Position numbers and translations under genes: made by a program. Shown piece by piece: positions 44,568-53,480 of a DNA stretch of 64,000 nucleotides. Location: assembly GCA_024235655.1 (NCBI GenBank), contig JACKLY010000001.1, positions 186,001 to 250,000 of the forward strand. The letters are read 5' to 3'. This DNA is from Zoogloeaceae bacterium. Lineage in GTDB: Bacteria > Pseudomonadota > Gammaproteobacteria > Burkholderiales > Rhodocyclaceae. Position 1 is the stretch's first letter. Each line of letters starts with the position of its first letter. The notes beneath the pieces were generated by a model, which was given only the letters and a program-made list of their open reading frames with translations, did not search any database and was not told the DNA's origin.

Positions 44568-44583
44568 TGTTCCACGTGAAACA
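44568..44583. other. parS centromere site 1
   Basis: TGTTCCACGTGAAACA, a one-base variant of the parS consensus TGTTTCACGTGAAACA. It lies in the short gap between convergent dps and topB, touching the terminator. ParB is encoded at 18224-19060. An identical copy in the same orientation is at 51537. Confidence 0.93.
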
Positions 44584-44610
44584 AAAAGGCCACCGAGCGG
44601 GTGGCCTTTT
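44584..44610. terminator. Bidirectional terminator between dps and topB
   Basis: AAAAGGCCACC/GGTGGCCTTTT with a 5-base loop GAGCG: an 11-bp stem with A/T tails on both sides. It directly follows parS site 1 and serves the convergent dps and topB genes. Confidence 0.92.
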
Positions 44611-44629
44611 CTTTGTTGCTTGGCTTAGT

Positions 44630-47227
44630 TTACGAAGCTTTCTTTTTTGCTGCCGTTTTCTTGGCAGGTGCTTTTTTCACGGGTTCGGCTATTTCGTCCT
44701 TTGTTGCAGCAGTTTTTTTGGCTGTTGCTTTGGTCGGCGTTTTCGGTTCCCGTTTTTCGAACTCAAAACCGACTTTTCCATCCTTGCCGCGTACCAGGAA
44801 TGCAGAGAATTTCCGCCGTGTCTTGTTGGAAATGAAGTTCTTGAGCAGGTCCGTACGTCCGGTTTCGAGCAATTTGAGCATCTGCTCACGTTCAATCGGC
44901 TGTTGCAGAATGACTTTTCCTGAACGGAAATCGCAGCTACGCTCAGGCCCGACCGATTTTTCGCATACATAAGCCATGCCGTGCTCGAAGACACGGGATT
45001 GGCATTTTGGACAGTTGCCGAGTGCTTCCTGGCCGGAGAAATCGACCGGCTCGGCAGAGCCATCTTCGCCATTGGCGCCCTGACCAAAATCGAATTCGGG
45101 CGCGTTTTCCGCATTCATCTTGATGATGGCGTTGAAGGGGCGCCCCATCTTGTTGCGGAAGCCGGTCAGGGGGCCAATCTTGCGTTCGGTGAGCAGGGTT
45201 TCAATCTCTGCCGGCTCGAACTGACGGCCGGCAACAATTTTCCAGAGTGAAAAATCGCAGTCGCTACACTGGAATTTCTTGTAGGTTTCGCGGATCAGGC
45301 CGCCACATTTCGGGCAGGGTGAGGTCAACAGGCCGAAATCGCCTGGAATGGTGTCGCTGTCGTAACTCTTGGCCCGGTCAACGATGTGCTGGGTCATGGC
45401 TGCAATCTGCTGCATGAATTCGCTGCGCGACAATTCACCCTTTTCCATCCGGGCCAGTTTCCACTCCCAGTCACCGGTCAATTCCGGGTGGGTCAATTCG
45501 GGAATACCCAGGCCGTTAAGCAATGTCATCAGCGAAAACCCCTTGGCTGTCGGGATGAGTTCGCGTGCCTCACGGTAGATGTACTGTTCGATGATCAGGT
45601 TTTCGATGATCTGGGCGCGTGTAGCCGGTGTGCCTAGACCACGGCCTCCCATTGCAGCGCGCAGCTCTTCGTCATCGACCATCTTGCCAGCACCTTCCAT
45701 AGCGGACAGCAGGGTGGCTTCTGAATAACGCGCAGGTGGGCGTGTCTCGTTGGCATTTACATTGACCGCTTCGGTCTTGACCTGTTCCTTCGACTGCACC
45801 GGCACAAGATTGGCGCCTTCGTCCTGTGTTTCACGGCCATAAACGGCCAGCCAGCCTGGATTGACCAGGACTTTGCCTTCCGTTTTGAAAGGTTCGCCAG
45901 CAACGCGCGTAATGCGTGTGGTGACCATGTATTCGGCCGCTGGATAGAAAACAGCGAGGAAGCGCTTCACCACCATGTCGTAGAGCTTCTGCTCGGGTTC
46001 CGACAGGCTTTTCGGTGCCTGCAGGGTAGGAATGATGGCGAAGTGGTCTGAAATCTTGGTGTTATTGAAGATGCGCTTGTTTGGCGCAACCCAGTTCTTT
46101 TTCAGGATTTCGCTGGCAAAAATCCCGTAGCGGTTGGCAATCGATGGGTCCGATGTCTTGGTCAGTTCCTTGCCCGAGAGCATTTCCATGGTCGAACGAA
46201 CGGTGCCCACGTAGTCTTCCGGCAGTGCACGGGCATCGGTTCGCGGATAGGTCAGTACCTTGTGTTTCTCATACAGCGCCTGTGCCAGCCCGAGCGTCGC
46301 CTTGGCCGAAAAGCCAAAGCGGCTGTTGGCCTCGCGTTGCAGGCTGGTCAGGTCATAGAGCAAGGGTGAGAGTTGAGTTGAGGGTTTTGCTTCCTCCGTA
46401 ACTTCACCGATCTGCCCCAGGCATTTCTCGCGTAGTGCCGCGGCTCTGGATTCATCCCAGAGGCGATCTGCACGCGCATGCTCATCATCATCGCCCTTGC
46501 GGAATTTTTCGTCGAACCACTTGCCTTTGTATTCGCCGGCATTGGCGCCGAAGATACCTTCAACTTCCCAATAGGCTTTCGGCTTGAACTTGCGGATCCG
46601 GGTTTCCCGCTCAACGAGAATGGCCAGCGTAGGTGTTTGTACCCGGCCAACGGTCGTCAGGTGAAAGCCCCCGGTCTTTGAATTGAAGGCAGTCATGGCC
46701 CGGGTGCCGTTGATGCCGACCAGCCAGTCTGATTCCGAGCGGCAGACTGCGGCATCCGCCAGGCCCTGCATGTCCTCGCCACGACGCAGGCTGGCGAAGC
46801 CTTCACGAATGGCTGCCGGTGTCATTGATTGTAGCCAGAGGCGTTCAACCGGTTTGCCGCTTTTGGCATGCCGGGCAATGTAGTTGAAGATCAGTTCGCC
46901 TTCCCGTCCCGCGTCACAGGCATTGATCAGGCCACCAACCTCTTTGCGTTTGATCAGCTTGGTCAGGAGCTTGAGACGGGATTCTGTTTTCTCGATCGGC
47001 CGAAGGTCGAAATGGGGGGGGATGACCGGCAGGTGTGCAAAAGACCATTTCCCGCGCTTGACCTCATAAGCTTCGGGACAGGCCAGCTCAAGCAGATGAC
47101 CAATGGCCGAAGAGAGAACGTAGTCCTCACTCTCGAAATAGTCGTCGTGTTTGGTGAACCCCCCGATTGCACGTGCAATATCAGCGGCAACGGAGGGTTT
47201 TTCGGCAATGATCAGCTTCTTACTCAT
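44630..47227 (-). CDS. topB: DNA topoisomerase III with C-terminal zinc ribbons and Lys/Ala tail
   Basis: Type IA topoisomerase that decatenates single-stranded regions. 865 aa. TOPRIM start KKLIIAEKPSVAADIARAIGG and NACDAGREGELIF; active-site Tyr ~327 in VLTYPRTDAR. The C-terminus has two Cys4-type zinc ribbons (CPKCGG...CSDCDF and CPKCQS...CEKS) and then a Lys/Ala-rich tail. The ATG at 47227 is the family start. Part of the dprA-smg-topB neighbourhood. Confidence 0.96.
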   Translation of the reverse strand: MSKKLIIAEKPSVAADIARAIGGFTKHDDYFESEDYVLSSAIGHLLELACPEAYEVKRGKWSFAHLPVIPPHFDLRPIEKTESRLKLLTKLIKRKEVGGLINACDAGREGELIFNYIARHAKSGKPVERLWLQSMTPAAIREGFASLRRGEDMQGLADAAVCRSESDWLVGINGTRAMTAFNSKTGGFHLTTVGRVQTPTLAILVERETRIRKFKPKAYWEVEGIFGANAGEYKGKWFDEKFRKGDDDEHARADRLWDESRAAALREKCLGQIGEVTEEAKPSTQLSPLLYDLTSLQREANSRFGFSAKATLGLAQALYEKHKVLTYPRTDARALPEDYVGTVRSTMEMLSGKELTKTSDPSIANRYGIFASEILKKNWVAPNKRIFNNTKISDHFAIIPTLQAPKSLSEPEQKLYDMVVKRFLAVFYPAAEYMVTTRITRVAGEPFKTEGKVLVNPGWLAVYGRETQDEGANLVPVQSKEQVKTEAVNVNANETRPPARYSEATLLSAMEGAGKMVDDEELRAAMGGRGLGTPATRAQIIENLIIEQYIYREARELIPTAKGFSLMTLLNGLGIPELTHPELTGDWEWKLARMEKGELSRSEFMQQIAAMTQHIVDRAKSYDSDTIPGDFGLLTSPCPKCGGLIRETYKKFQCSDCDFSLWKIVAGRQFEPAEIETLLTERKIGPLTGFRNKMGRPFNAIIKMNAENAPEFDFGQGANGEDGSAEPVDFSGQEALGNCPKCQSRVFEHGMAYVCEKSVGPERSCDFRSGKVILQQPIEREQMLKLLETGRTDLLKNFISNKTRRKFSAFLVRGKDGKVGFEFEKREPKTPTKATAKKTAATKDEIAEPVKKAPAKKTAAKKKAS

Positions 47228-47335
47228 GGGGGCGCTCAAGAGGGCAGCCGGCGGCTGGCAGTGAAAGGTTGCACTGATAATAAGAGGGTTGTACCACCGC
47301 ATGCAAGCCGTGGCCGCCAGTCAGCCCCTGAAATA

Positions 47336-47785
47336 CTAATGCACGGTGATGTCGTCAGACGGATTCAGCAACTCTTCAATAATCAGTGGCTCGAGGTTTT
47401 GCTCCTGGCTCCACAGCACCATCAGTACGATGATCTTGAGTTTTTCAAGAGAAACTGGATCATCCTCAAGTGCCATCGCCCGATCAATGATCAGTTCGCG
47501 TAGCGGTGGGCTGATAACTGCGGCAGATTCAAGGAAGACGATGAAATCAAGGCAAGCTGCAGTCAGTTTTCCCTGCTCTTCTTCGGTGTATAAACGGATT
47601 GCGCGTGAATCAGTGTCGAATGCCACAGGCTGTGCCGTTTTCAGTTCGTGCAGCCAGTCAAGGGCCGTGGAGATCTCATCCGGCTCGAACCCGGCGGCGG
47701 AGAGCTTGCGCATCAATGCGTCCGGCCCCGGATGCGTGTTGATGTCGAAATAATTTTCGAAGAGGAAAACGAGTACGTCGATCAT
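47336..47785 (-). CDS. smg: Smg family protein (DUF494)
   Basis: 149-aa DUF494 protein. Start MIDVLVFLFENYFD and the C-terminal LEKLKIIVLMVLWSQEQNLEPLIIEEL are typical. Its start overlaps the dprA stop by ATGA. The gene commonly lies beside dprA in proteobacteria; its molecular role is unknown. Confidence 0.94.
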   Translation of the reverse strand: MIDVLVFLFENYFDINTHPGPDALMRKLSAAGFEPDEISTALDWLHELKTAQPVAFDTDSRAIRLYTEEEQGKLTAACLDFIVFLESAAVISPPLRELIIDRAMALEDDPVSLEKLKIIVLMVLWSQEQNLEPLIIEELLNPSDDITVH

Positions 47786-48885
47786 GTTGTTGTCTGCGTT
47801 TCTGTCAGTCGCTGGAAGCGGCCACCCGGCAGGCTGGCGATCTGTCCATCAAGTTCAAGCTGCAAGAGCATCACGGAAACCGCCTCGGCAGTCAAGCCGG
47901 AGCGGGCAACAAGCTGGTCTACAGTGACCGGGTCAAAGCCGGCAAACTGGAGCAACGTGTCATCAGAATGCTTGTGGCCGGTGTTGCTGTGCTTTTGCGA
48001 TTTGCTGTTTACTGGAACATTCAGCTCTTCAAGAATGTCCTGTGCCGTTTCGACCAGTTTGGCACCCTGTCTGATCAGCCGATGGCAGCCACGCGCCTGA
48101 GGGGAGTGAATTGATCCGGGGATGGCGAAGACTTCCCTGCCCTGCTCCCCGGCGAGTCGTGCAGTAATCAGTGAGCCACTTTCAACAGCCGCCTCAACCA
48201 CCAGAACACCGCGCGACAGACCGGAAATCAGACGGTTGCGCCGTGGAAAGTTGGCGGCTGCAGCGGGGGTGCCGAGTGGAAACTCGGAAACGATCGCGCC
48301 ATTGGCTGCAATTTGGCAGGCCAGAGACTGATTTCTGGCCGGATACAGACGATCGGCACCCGTGCCAATGACCGCAATGGTTGCGCCATCGGCAGCCAGC
48401 GCTCCCTGATGGGCTGCTGCATCGATACCGAGGGCGAGGCCACTGACAATGCATAGGCCGCTACCGGCCAGCGCGGTGGCAAAGGCTCTGGCGTTGCTTT
48501 CTCCCTGTGGGGTGGCGTTGCGACTGCCAACAATGGCAATGGCGGGTGTATTGAGCAGCTCGGCTTGCCCTCTGACATAGAGGACGGAAGGCGGGTCAGG
48601 AATTTCCAGCAGGGCTTGTGGATAAGCTTCGTCAGCGAGGGTGAGGATGTGCTGTCCAGCCTGGGTGCCCCAATCGAGCGCTTTGGAGATGTTTTCCTGA
48701 TTGTCGGTTTCAAGCAGAAGCCGGGCAGCCTTGTCACCGACAATGCTGCGTAAGGTGCTGAAACTGGCTGCAAATATCTGTTCAGGTAGGCCGAGGGCGG
48801 CGAGCAGCTTGCGCTGTGTTTCGCCGCCAATGCCTGGTATCAGGGTCAGGCGCAGCCAGGCTGCGTCCAATCCGTTCGTCGGCAT
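47782..48885 (-). CDS. dprA: DNA processing protein DprA
   Basis: Loads RecA on incoming single-stranded DNA during natural transformation. 367 aa: N-terminal helical domain with LTLIPGIGGETQRKLL, Rossmann fold with VGSRNATPQGE and SGLALGIDAAAHQGAL, GANFPRRNRLISGLS-type motif (FPRRNRLISGLSRG), and a C-terminal winged helix. ATG 48885 is chosen; TTG 48888 is in frame too. It is 9 bp after the LysM gene. Confidence 0.96.
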   Translation of the reverse strand: MPTNGLDAAWLRLTLIPGIGGETQRKLLAALGLPEQIFAASFSTLRSIVGDKAARLLLETDNQENISKALDWGTQAGQHILTLADEAYPQALLEIPDPPSVLYVRGQAELLNTPAIAIVGSRNATPQGESNARAFATALAGSGLCIVSGLALGIDAAAHQGALAADGATIAVIGTGADRLYPARNQSLACQIAANGAIVSEFPLGTPAAAANFPRRNRLISGLSRGVLVVEAAVESGSLITARLAGEQGREVFAIPGSIHSPQARGCHRLIRQGAKLVETAQDILEELNVPVNSKSQKHSNTGHKHSDDTLLQFAGFDPVTVDQLVARSGLTAEAVSVMLLQLELDGQIASLPGGRFQRLTETQTTT

Positions 48886-48894
48886 CAATTGTGA

Positions 48895-49932
48895 TCAGGG
48901 AGTGCGCAGGATGTCGTTGATATTGACCGCGCCATTGGAGTTGAGTACCAAGGCATAGGAAACCCGCGCAAATGTCCGGAAGACGAAGATCAAACCGAAA
49001 CGCTCATGCGGCAGAAGAACCGTTTCTTTTTTGTCTGTATCTTCATTGCGGAAGGTATCGGAACGGTTGCGGTAAATAGCGAGTACGTGACCGATTTCGA
49101 GGCCGTCATTGCTGCCCTGGTTGAGGGTAATGATTGAACCTCGGCCAGCTGCACCAACGCCGCCGTAAACCGAGACAACACGGGCTTCTACGCTTGAACT
49201 GGGTGCATGTGGCGCATAGTTGACCAGTTGTGGTTGAGCTGCCGGAAGCAGACGGTCACCGCGGCCGATTTCCTGCTTGAAGGTGCGAATCTCGAAAACC
49301 CCGGGTTCGCCTGGCTGCAGCTGCCGGGCTGTACCCAGATAGAAGGCTTCGTAACCAAGCAGGGCTTTGGATTGAGGGTCAAGCAAAGGCTTGCCCGGAC
49401 GATAGATCTGCCATAGTTCCTGACTTGGTCGATCACTGGCGCCGGCAACGAAAGCCTTGTCACCCGGGCCCAGATAGACACGTTCTTCCTGCATGGCGAC
49501 GATCCGTGCACCCGTACCATCGTCGATGCTGTCAACCACCAGAGGTTCCGAGATGAATGGCTCGATCACATTGGGCGGAATGCTCGGAATGGTTTGTCTG
49601 ACCTCGGTGCTGTAGACTTTTGGTGCGAGTTTTTCGTTGCCGCTGCCGGCAAGGCGAAGTACCGGGTTGCCGTTTGCATCGCGATCAAGGACGATGATAT
49701 CGCCGGGATAGATCAGATGTGGGTTTTTGATCTGGTCGCTGTTGAGACGCCAGATTTCTGGCCAGCGCCAAGGCTCCTGAAGGAATTTTGCAGAAATTCC
49801 CCAGAGCGTGTCGCCGGGAACGACAATATGCCGCTCGGGTGCGTTATCGGCAATTTTGATCGGGGTGGGGCCGGCGGCCAAGGCAAGGCTGGTCATCAGG
49901 GCCAGCAGGAGCGCGGATATAATTCGGGTCAT
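48895..49932 (-). CDS. Exported LysM-domain protein
   Basis: 345-aa protein with a signal peptide (RIISALLLALMTSLALAAG) and one LysM domain (HIVVPGDTLWGISAKF ... HLIYPGDIIVLD), so it is likely periplasmic and peptidoglycan-bound. The remaining ~250 residues contain a beta-rich region with VVSVYGGVGAAGRGSIITLNQG. This family precedes dprA in many betaproteobacteria. Its role is not known. Divergent from def. Confidence 0.9.
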   Translation of the reverse strand: MTRIISALLLALMTSLALAAGPTPIKIADNAPERHIVVPGDTLWGISAKFLQEPWRWPEIWRLNSDQIKNPHLIYPGDIIVLDRDANGNPVLRLAGSGNEKLAPKVYSTEVRQTIPSIPPNVIEPFISEPLVVDSIDDGTGARIVAMQEERVYLGPGDKAFVAGASDRPSQELWQIYRPGKPLLDPQSKALLGYEAFYLGTARQLQPGEPGVFEIRTFKQEIGRGDRLLPAAQPQLVNYAPHAPSSSVEARVVSVYGGVGAAGRGSIITLNQGSNDGLEIGHVLAIYRNRSDTFRNEDTDKKETVLLPHERFGLIFVFRTFARVSYALVLNSNGAVNINDILRTP

Positions 49933-50109
49933 CGTGCTATCCTCATTTCTGACACCCGGAACAAGCGGTGCCGGAATCGGTCGAATCTGTCATATGGGTA
50001 GCGGAGCAGAGCTGCGCGGTGTATTCCAGCGAGCGCCCACCACTTTGCCCTAAAGTCAAGACTTTGCGTTAGATTCTGCACGTAATTACTTATTCGAGCA
50101 AGCTTTTTT
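49933..50109. promoter_or_regulatory. Divergent intergenic region lysM/def with a short palindrome
   Basis: 177 bp between divergent genes, so it should hold both promoters. The only distinct element is the palindrome AAAGTC-AA-GACTTT (50052-50065), 44 bp before def, followed by a possible -10 box TAGATT. No further function can be read. Confidence 0.35.
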
Positions 50110-50613
50110 ATGGCCTTACTACCTATTCTTCGCTTTCCCGATCCGCGTTTGCGGAAGGCTGCGGCACCAATCTCCAATATTGACAACGGCATCCGTAAAC
50201 TGGCCGCTGACATGGCTGAAACCATGTACGAGGCGCCGGGCATCGGCTTGGCGGCAACGCAGGTGGATGTACACCGCCAATTGATCGTCATTGATGTTTC
50301 CGAAGACAAAACCGGGCTGCTCACACTGATCAACCCTGAAATACTTGCCCAAGAAGGCTTGCAGGCTGGTGAAGAAGGCTGCCTTTCGGTGCCGGGAATC
50401 TACGACAAGGTTGAACGTGCCGAGCAGGTCACGGTGCGTTATCTCGATCTGGATGGAAATTCGCAGACCCTCGCGGCAGAAGGCCTGCTCGCCGTATGTA
50501 TACAGCACGAGATCGATCATCTACGCGGCAAGGTCTTTGTTGATCACTTGTCGCAACTCAAGCAGACTCGCATCAAATCCAAGCTGGCGAAGCAGGCGCG
50601 CATTACCGCATGA
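50110..50613 (+). CDS. def: Peptide deformylase
   Basis: Metalloenzyme that removes the N-formyl group from new proteins. 167 aa. The three motifs are GIGLAATQ, EGCLSVPG (metal Cys) and QHEIDHLRGK (metal His pair and catalytic Glu). Its stop overlaps the fmt start by ATGA. Confidence 0.98.
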   Translation: MALLPILRFPDPRLRKAAAPISNIDNGIRKLAADMAETMYEAPGIGLAATQVDVHRQLIVIDVSEDKTGLLTLINPEILAQEGLQAGEEGCLSVPGIYDKVERAEQVTVRYLDLDGNSQTLAAEGLLAVCIQHEIDHLRGKVFVDHLSQLKQTRIKSKLAKQARITA

Positions 50614-51530
50614 GGCTCATTTTTGCCGGAACCCCCGAGTTTGCGGCGGTGGCTTTGTCCGCGCTGCTGACGGCCGGGCATGAGGTGGTGCTGGTTCTTA
50701 CCCAACCAGACAGGCCCGCCGGACGCGGCATGTCCCTGCAGGCGTCGCCGGTCAAGCAACTGGCGTTGTCCCATGGTTTGCCGGTCTTTCAGCCGGCTAG
50801 CTTGAAGGATGTGGATGCCCAGGCGGTGGTGCGTCAGGCCAATGCCGAGCTAATGGTGGTTGCTGCCTATGGCTTGATCCTGCCCCAGGCGGTGCTGGAC
50901 ATGCCCGCGTCCGGCTGTCTCAACATCCATGCATCGTTGTTGCCACGCTGGCGAGGTGCAGCGCCGATTCAAAGGGCGATTCTTGCAGGCGATGCGCAGA
51001 CGGGCGTGTGCATCATGCAGATGGAAGCGGGGTTGGATACAGGGCCGGTGCTGTTGTCCGAGGCAATTGATATTGCGGAGGACGATACCGCTGCCAGCTT
51101 GCATGACCGACTGGCATTGCTGGGTGGGCAACTCATTGTTTCGGCACTCGATCAGCTACCGCTACCGGCAGAACTTCAGCCGGAGTCCGGCGTTACCTAT
51201 GCAGCCAAGATCGAGAAAGCCGAGAGTGTCATTGACTGGTCCCGTTCAGCCATTGAGGTGAGTCGCCAAGTGCGCGCCTTCAATCCCTTTCCCGGCTCGG
51301 CAACCAGTCTCGATGGGGTGACGGTCAAAATCTGGCAGGCGGCTGTTGTTGATGGGTGTGGTGTGCCTGGACAGGTGTTGTCGGTTAGCCGTGATGGCAT
51401 CGTTGTCGCTTGCGGTGAAGGGGCTTTGCTGATTCGTACCTTGCAAAAGGCGGGTGGGAAGCGTTTGTCGGCAGCCCAGTTCATTGCCGGGCATGCGCTT
51501 TGTGCTGGTGTTTGCTTTTCCTCTGCCTGA
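50610..51530 (+). CDS. fmt: Methionyl-tRNA formyltransferase
   Basis: Formylates initiator Met-tRNA; pairs with def. 306 aa. Active-site region NIHASLLPRWRGAAPIQRAI, N-terminal RLIFAGTPEFAAVALSALL. It ends 6 bp before parS site 2. In related genomes rsmB follows closely; here two opposite-strand genes intervene. Confidence 0.98.
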   Translation: MRLIFAGTPEFAAVALSALLTAGHEVVLVLTQPDRPAGRGMSLQASPVKQLALSHGLPVFQPASLKDVDAQAVVRQANAELMVVAAYGLILPQAVLDMPASGCLNIHASLLPRWRGAAPIQRAILAGDAQTGVCIMQMEAGLDTGPVLLSEAIDIAEDDTAASLHDRLALLGGQLIVSALDQLPLPAELQPESGVTYAAKIEKAESVIDWSRSAIEVSRQVRAFNPFPGSATSLDGVTVKIWQAAVVDGCGVPGQVLSVSRDGIVVACGEGALLIRTLQKAGGKRLSAAQFIAGHALCAGVCFSSA

Positions 51531-51536
51531 TCTCAC

Positions 51537-51552
51537 TGTTCCACGTGAAACA
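51537..51552. other. parS centromere site 2
   Basis: TGTTCCACGTGAAACA, identical and in the same orientation to the site at 44568. It takes 16 of the 22 bases between the fmt stop and the convergent nuclease gene. The pair spans about 7 kb, 7-14 kb from the dnaA-dnaN origin candidate. Confidence 0.93.
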
Positions 51553-52500
51553 TCAGGGTTTGAGCAACTCCTTCAGCAGCAAGCCCAGTCGCTTGCCTGC
51601 AAGGGCGACTCGCTGCCTGGCCGTTTCTGTTGCCCGTTCGTGATAACGGGTGCTGAGTACCGGGACTTCGCCTTCCAGTCCTTCGTACGCAACCGTGTCC
51701 GCTAATTTTCGGCTTTCACTCAGCCACTGGTCTACATTGCCGGCCTGTTGGGGTTGCTCTATGTGCTCATTCAAGCGCTCGGCTGTTGCCTCCAGTTGCC
51801 GGCCGCGTAGCCAGGGTGGGCCCGGCAGGTCATCCCAGTAAGCGTGCAGTGTCATGCTGCTGCGCCGGGGGTGAAAGAAGTTCTCGATCCACAGTGCATT
51901 GCCTCCGCTGTCATCATCTCCGCTGTCATCGATACGTGAACCAACATGCAAGGGTTGGTGGGCATCTCCCAGCAAATGAATCAACCAGGCCAGTGCATAG
52001 GCGCGCTCGCTTTCTTTGGTTTGTGCTGGCTGGCGAATGCGTTCAATGAGCAGGGGAAGTTGGCGGTCAAGCGCGCCACCCGGCCGTTTTCTCGGAGAGT
52101 AAGCCCCCACGGGCAGATTGACGTAGTGCCAATCCTGATGCTGTTGCATGTCCGGGAAGCCGGGCAGCAATGGCGTTTCTGGTTCTCCCGGCTTGTAAAA
52201 GCGATGATCCCGGCGGATGTCGTCAGGCCAGGTGCTGGCTTCAACAAAAGCTGCATAGGGCTCGTCAACATTCCTGTCTGCCTTTCTGGCGCGTTCAATC
52301 CACAGGGTATGGTCGGGGTGATGGCGCAGTATTTCTCCAGCAACCCCCCGGGTCGGTTCATCCAGTTGTTGCCAGGCGATCACCGCAGACAGCCGGTGCC
52401 CGGCAGCATTCCATGCAGGCGCAACCGGGCTGAATGCCATCAGACAAAAACCTGCTGCACTGAAAACGAAATGGCGGATTGTGAATTCGAACTTGATCAA
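51553..52500 (-). CDS. S1/P1-type secreted nuclease
   Basis: 315-aa zinc-dependent nuclease for single-stranded DNA/RNA, exported. The signal peptide ends at APA, giving a mature protein that begins with Trp30 (WNAAGHR), the zinc ligand of this family. Other ligands are in ASTWPDDIR, HYVNLP and LIHLLGDAHQPLHVG. The start is read as TTG at 52500, which overlaps the stop of the CDF gene (TTGA); the next ATG would destroy the signal peptide. Ribosome site is weak. Probably co-transcribed with the CDF gene. Confidence 0.92.
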   Translation of the reverse strand: MIKFEFTIRHFVFSAAGFCLMAFSPVAPAWNAAGHRLSAVIAWQQLDEPTRGVAGEILRHHPDHTLWIERARKADRNVDEPYAAFVEASTWPDDIRRDHRFYKPGEPETPLLPGFPDMQQHQDWHYVNLPVGAYSPRKRPGGALDRQLPLLIERIRQPAQTKESERAYALAWLIHLLGDAHQPLHVGSRIDDSGDDDSGGNALWIENFFHPRRSSMTLHAYWDDLPGPPWLRGRQLEATAERLNEHIEQPQQAGNVDQWLSESRKLADTVAYEGLEGEVPVLSTRYHERATETARQRVALAGKRLGLLLKELLKP

Positions 52501-53411
52501 GGCAGGAATGAGCTTCGATCAAGGCTGATGTCGTGCGCCGATACCGGGTCTTCCAGTGGCTCCAGGTGCGTCAGCACCGACGCATGGACGACAGCTTTGC
52601 GGATATCGGCTTCCAGCTCTTCAAGCAGGTCATGGCCGCGTTGAACCGTCCACGCGCCAGGAACGAGAATGTGTACGGTGACAAAACAACGAGCTCCGGC
52701 CTGGCGGGTGCGTAGAGCGTGGTAGTCGATGCCTGCTTGCCGATAGCTTTCCAGCACATCGATGATGGCTTCTTGCTGCTCGTCGGGGAGTGCGGCATCC
52801 ATCAGGCCGGCGGCAGAGCGTCTGAGCAATTGCCAGCCTGTCCATACAATATTGGCGGCAACCAGCAGGGCAATGGCCGGGTCCAGCCACAGCCAGCCCG
52901 TGGCGGCAACCGCGCCGACGCCGACTATGACCCCGGCCGAGGTCCACACATCAGTCATCAGGTGGTGTGCCTCAGCCTCCAGCGTGATCGAACGGTGTTC
53001 GCGACCAGCTGCCAGCAGTACCCGCGCAGCCAGCAGGTTGATGATGGAGGCAATTACTGAAACCAGCAGCCCGATACCAATCTGTGCCAGGGGCAAAGGG
53101 TTCAGCAGGCGGTCAATGGCGGCATAGGCAATACCGATGGCGGCAACAAGAATGAGAAACCCCTCAAAGCCGCTGGCGAAGTACTCGGCCTTGCCGTGGC
53201 CGAAGCTGTGGTTGTCATCCGGGGGTAATGCCGCCAGTGTCAGCATGGACAGCGCCATCAATGCGCCGGCGAGATTGACACCGGATTCGAGCGCGTCGGA
53301 AAGCAGGCCCACGGAACCAGTCAGCCACCAGGCGAAAGTTTTCAGTGCGATGGTGGCCAGGGCGGCGGCGATCGACAGCCATGCGAAGCGTTTCAGAGTC
53401 GGGGAAACCAT
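52497..53411 (-). CDS. Cation diffusion facilitator (CDF) family transporter
   Basis: 304-aa inner-membrane metal/proton antiporter (Zn, Fe, Mn or Co). Six membrane helices; metal-site motifs SDALESGVNLAGA and AEAHHLMTDVWTS, with HSFGHGKAEYFA between. The C-terminal cytoplasmic domain includes VTVHILVPGAWTVQRGHDLLEELE. ATG at 53411 is the family start; longer frames would run antisense into rsmB. Coupled to the secreted zinc nuclease by TTGA, which hints at zinc supply. Divergent from rsmB. Confidence 0.92.
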   Translation of the reverse strand: MVSPTLKRFAWLSIAAALATIALKTFAWWLTGSVGLLSDALESGVNLAGALMALSMLTLAALPPDDNHSFGHGKAEYFASGFEGFLILVAAIGIAYAAIDRLLNPLPLAQIGIGLLVSVIASIINLLAARVLLAAGREHRSITLEAEAHHLMTDVWTSAGVIVGVGAVAATGWLWLDPAIALLVAANIVWTGWQLLRRSAAGLMDAALPDEQQEAIIDVLESYRQAGIDYHALRTRQAGARCFVTVHILVPGAWTVQRGHDLLEELEADIRKAVVHASVLTHLEPLEDPVSAHDISLDRSSFLP

Positions 53412-53480
53412 GCATGCATTATGCCGGAACGCTGTTGTAATCATGCTACACTTTGGCAAAATTTTCCGGATACCAGTCTC

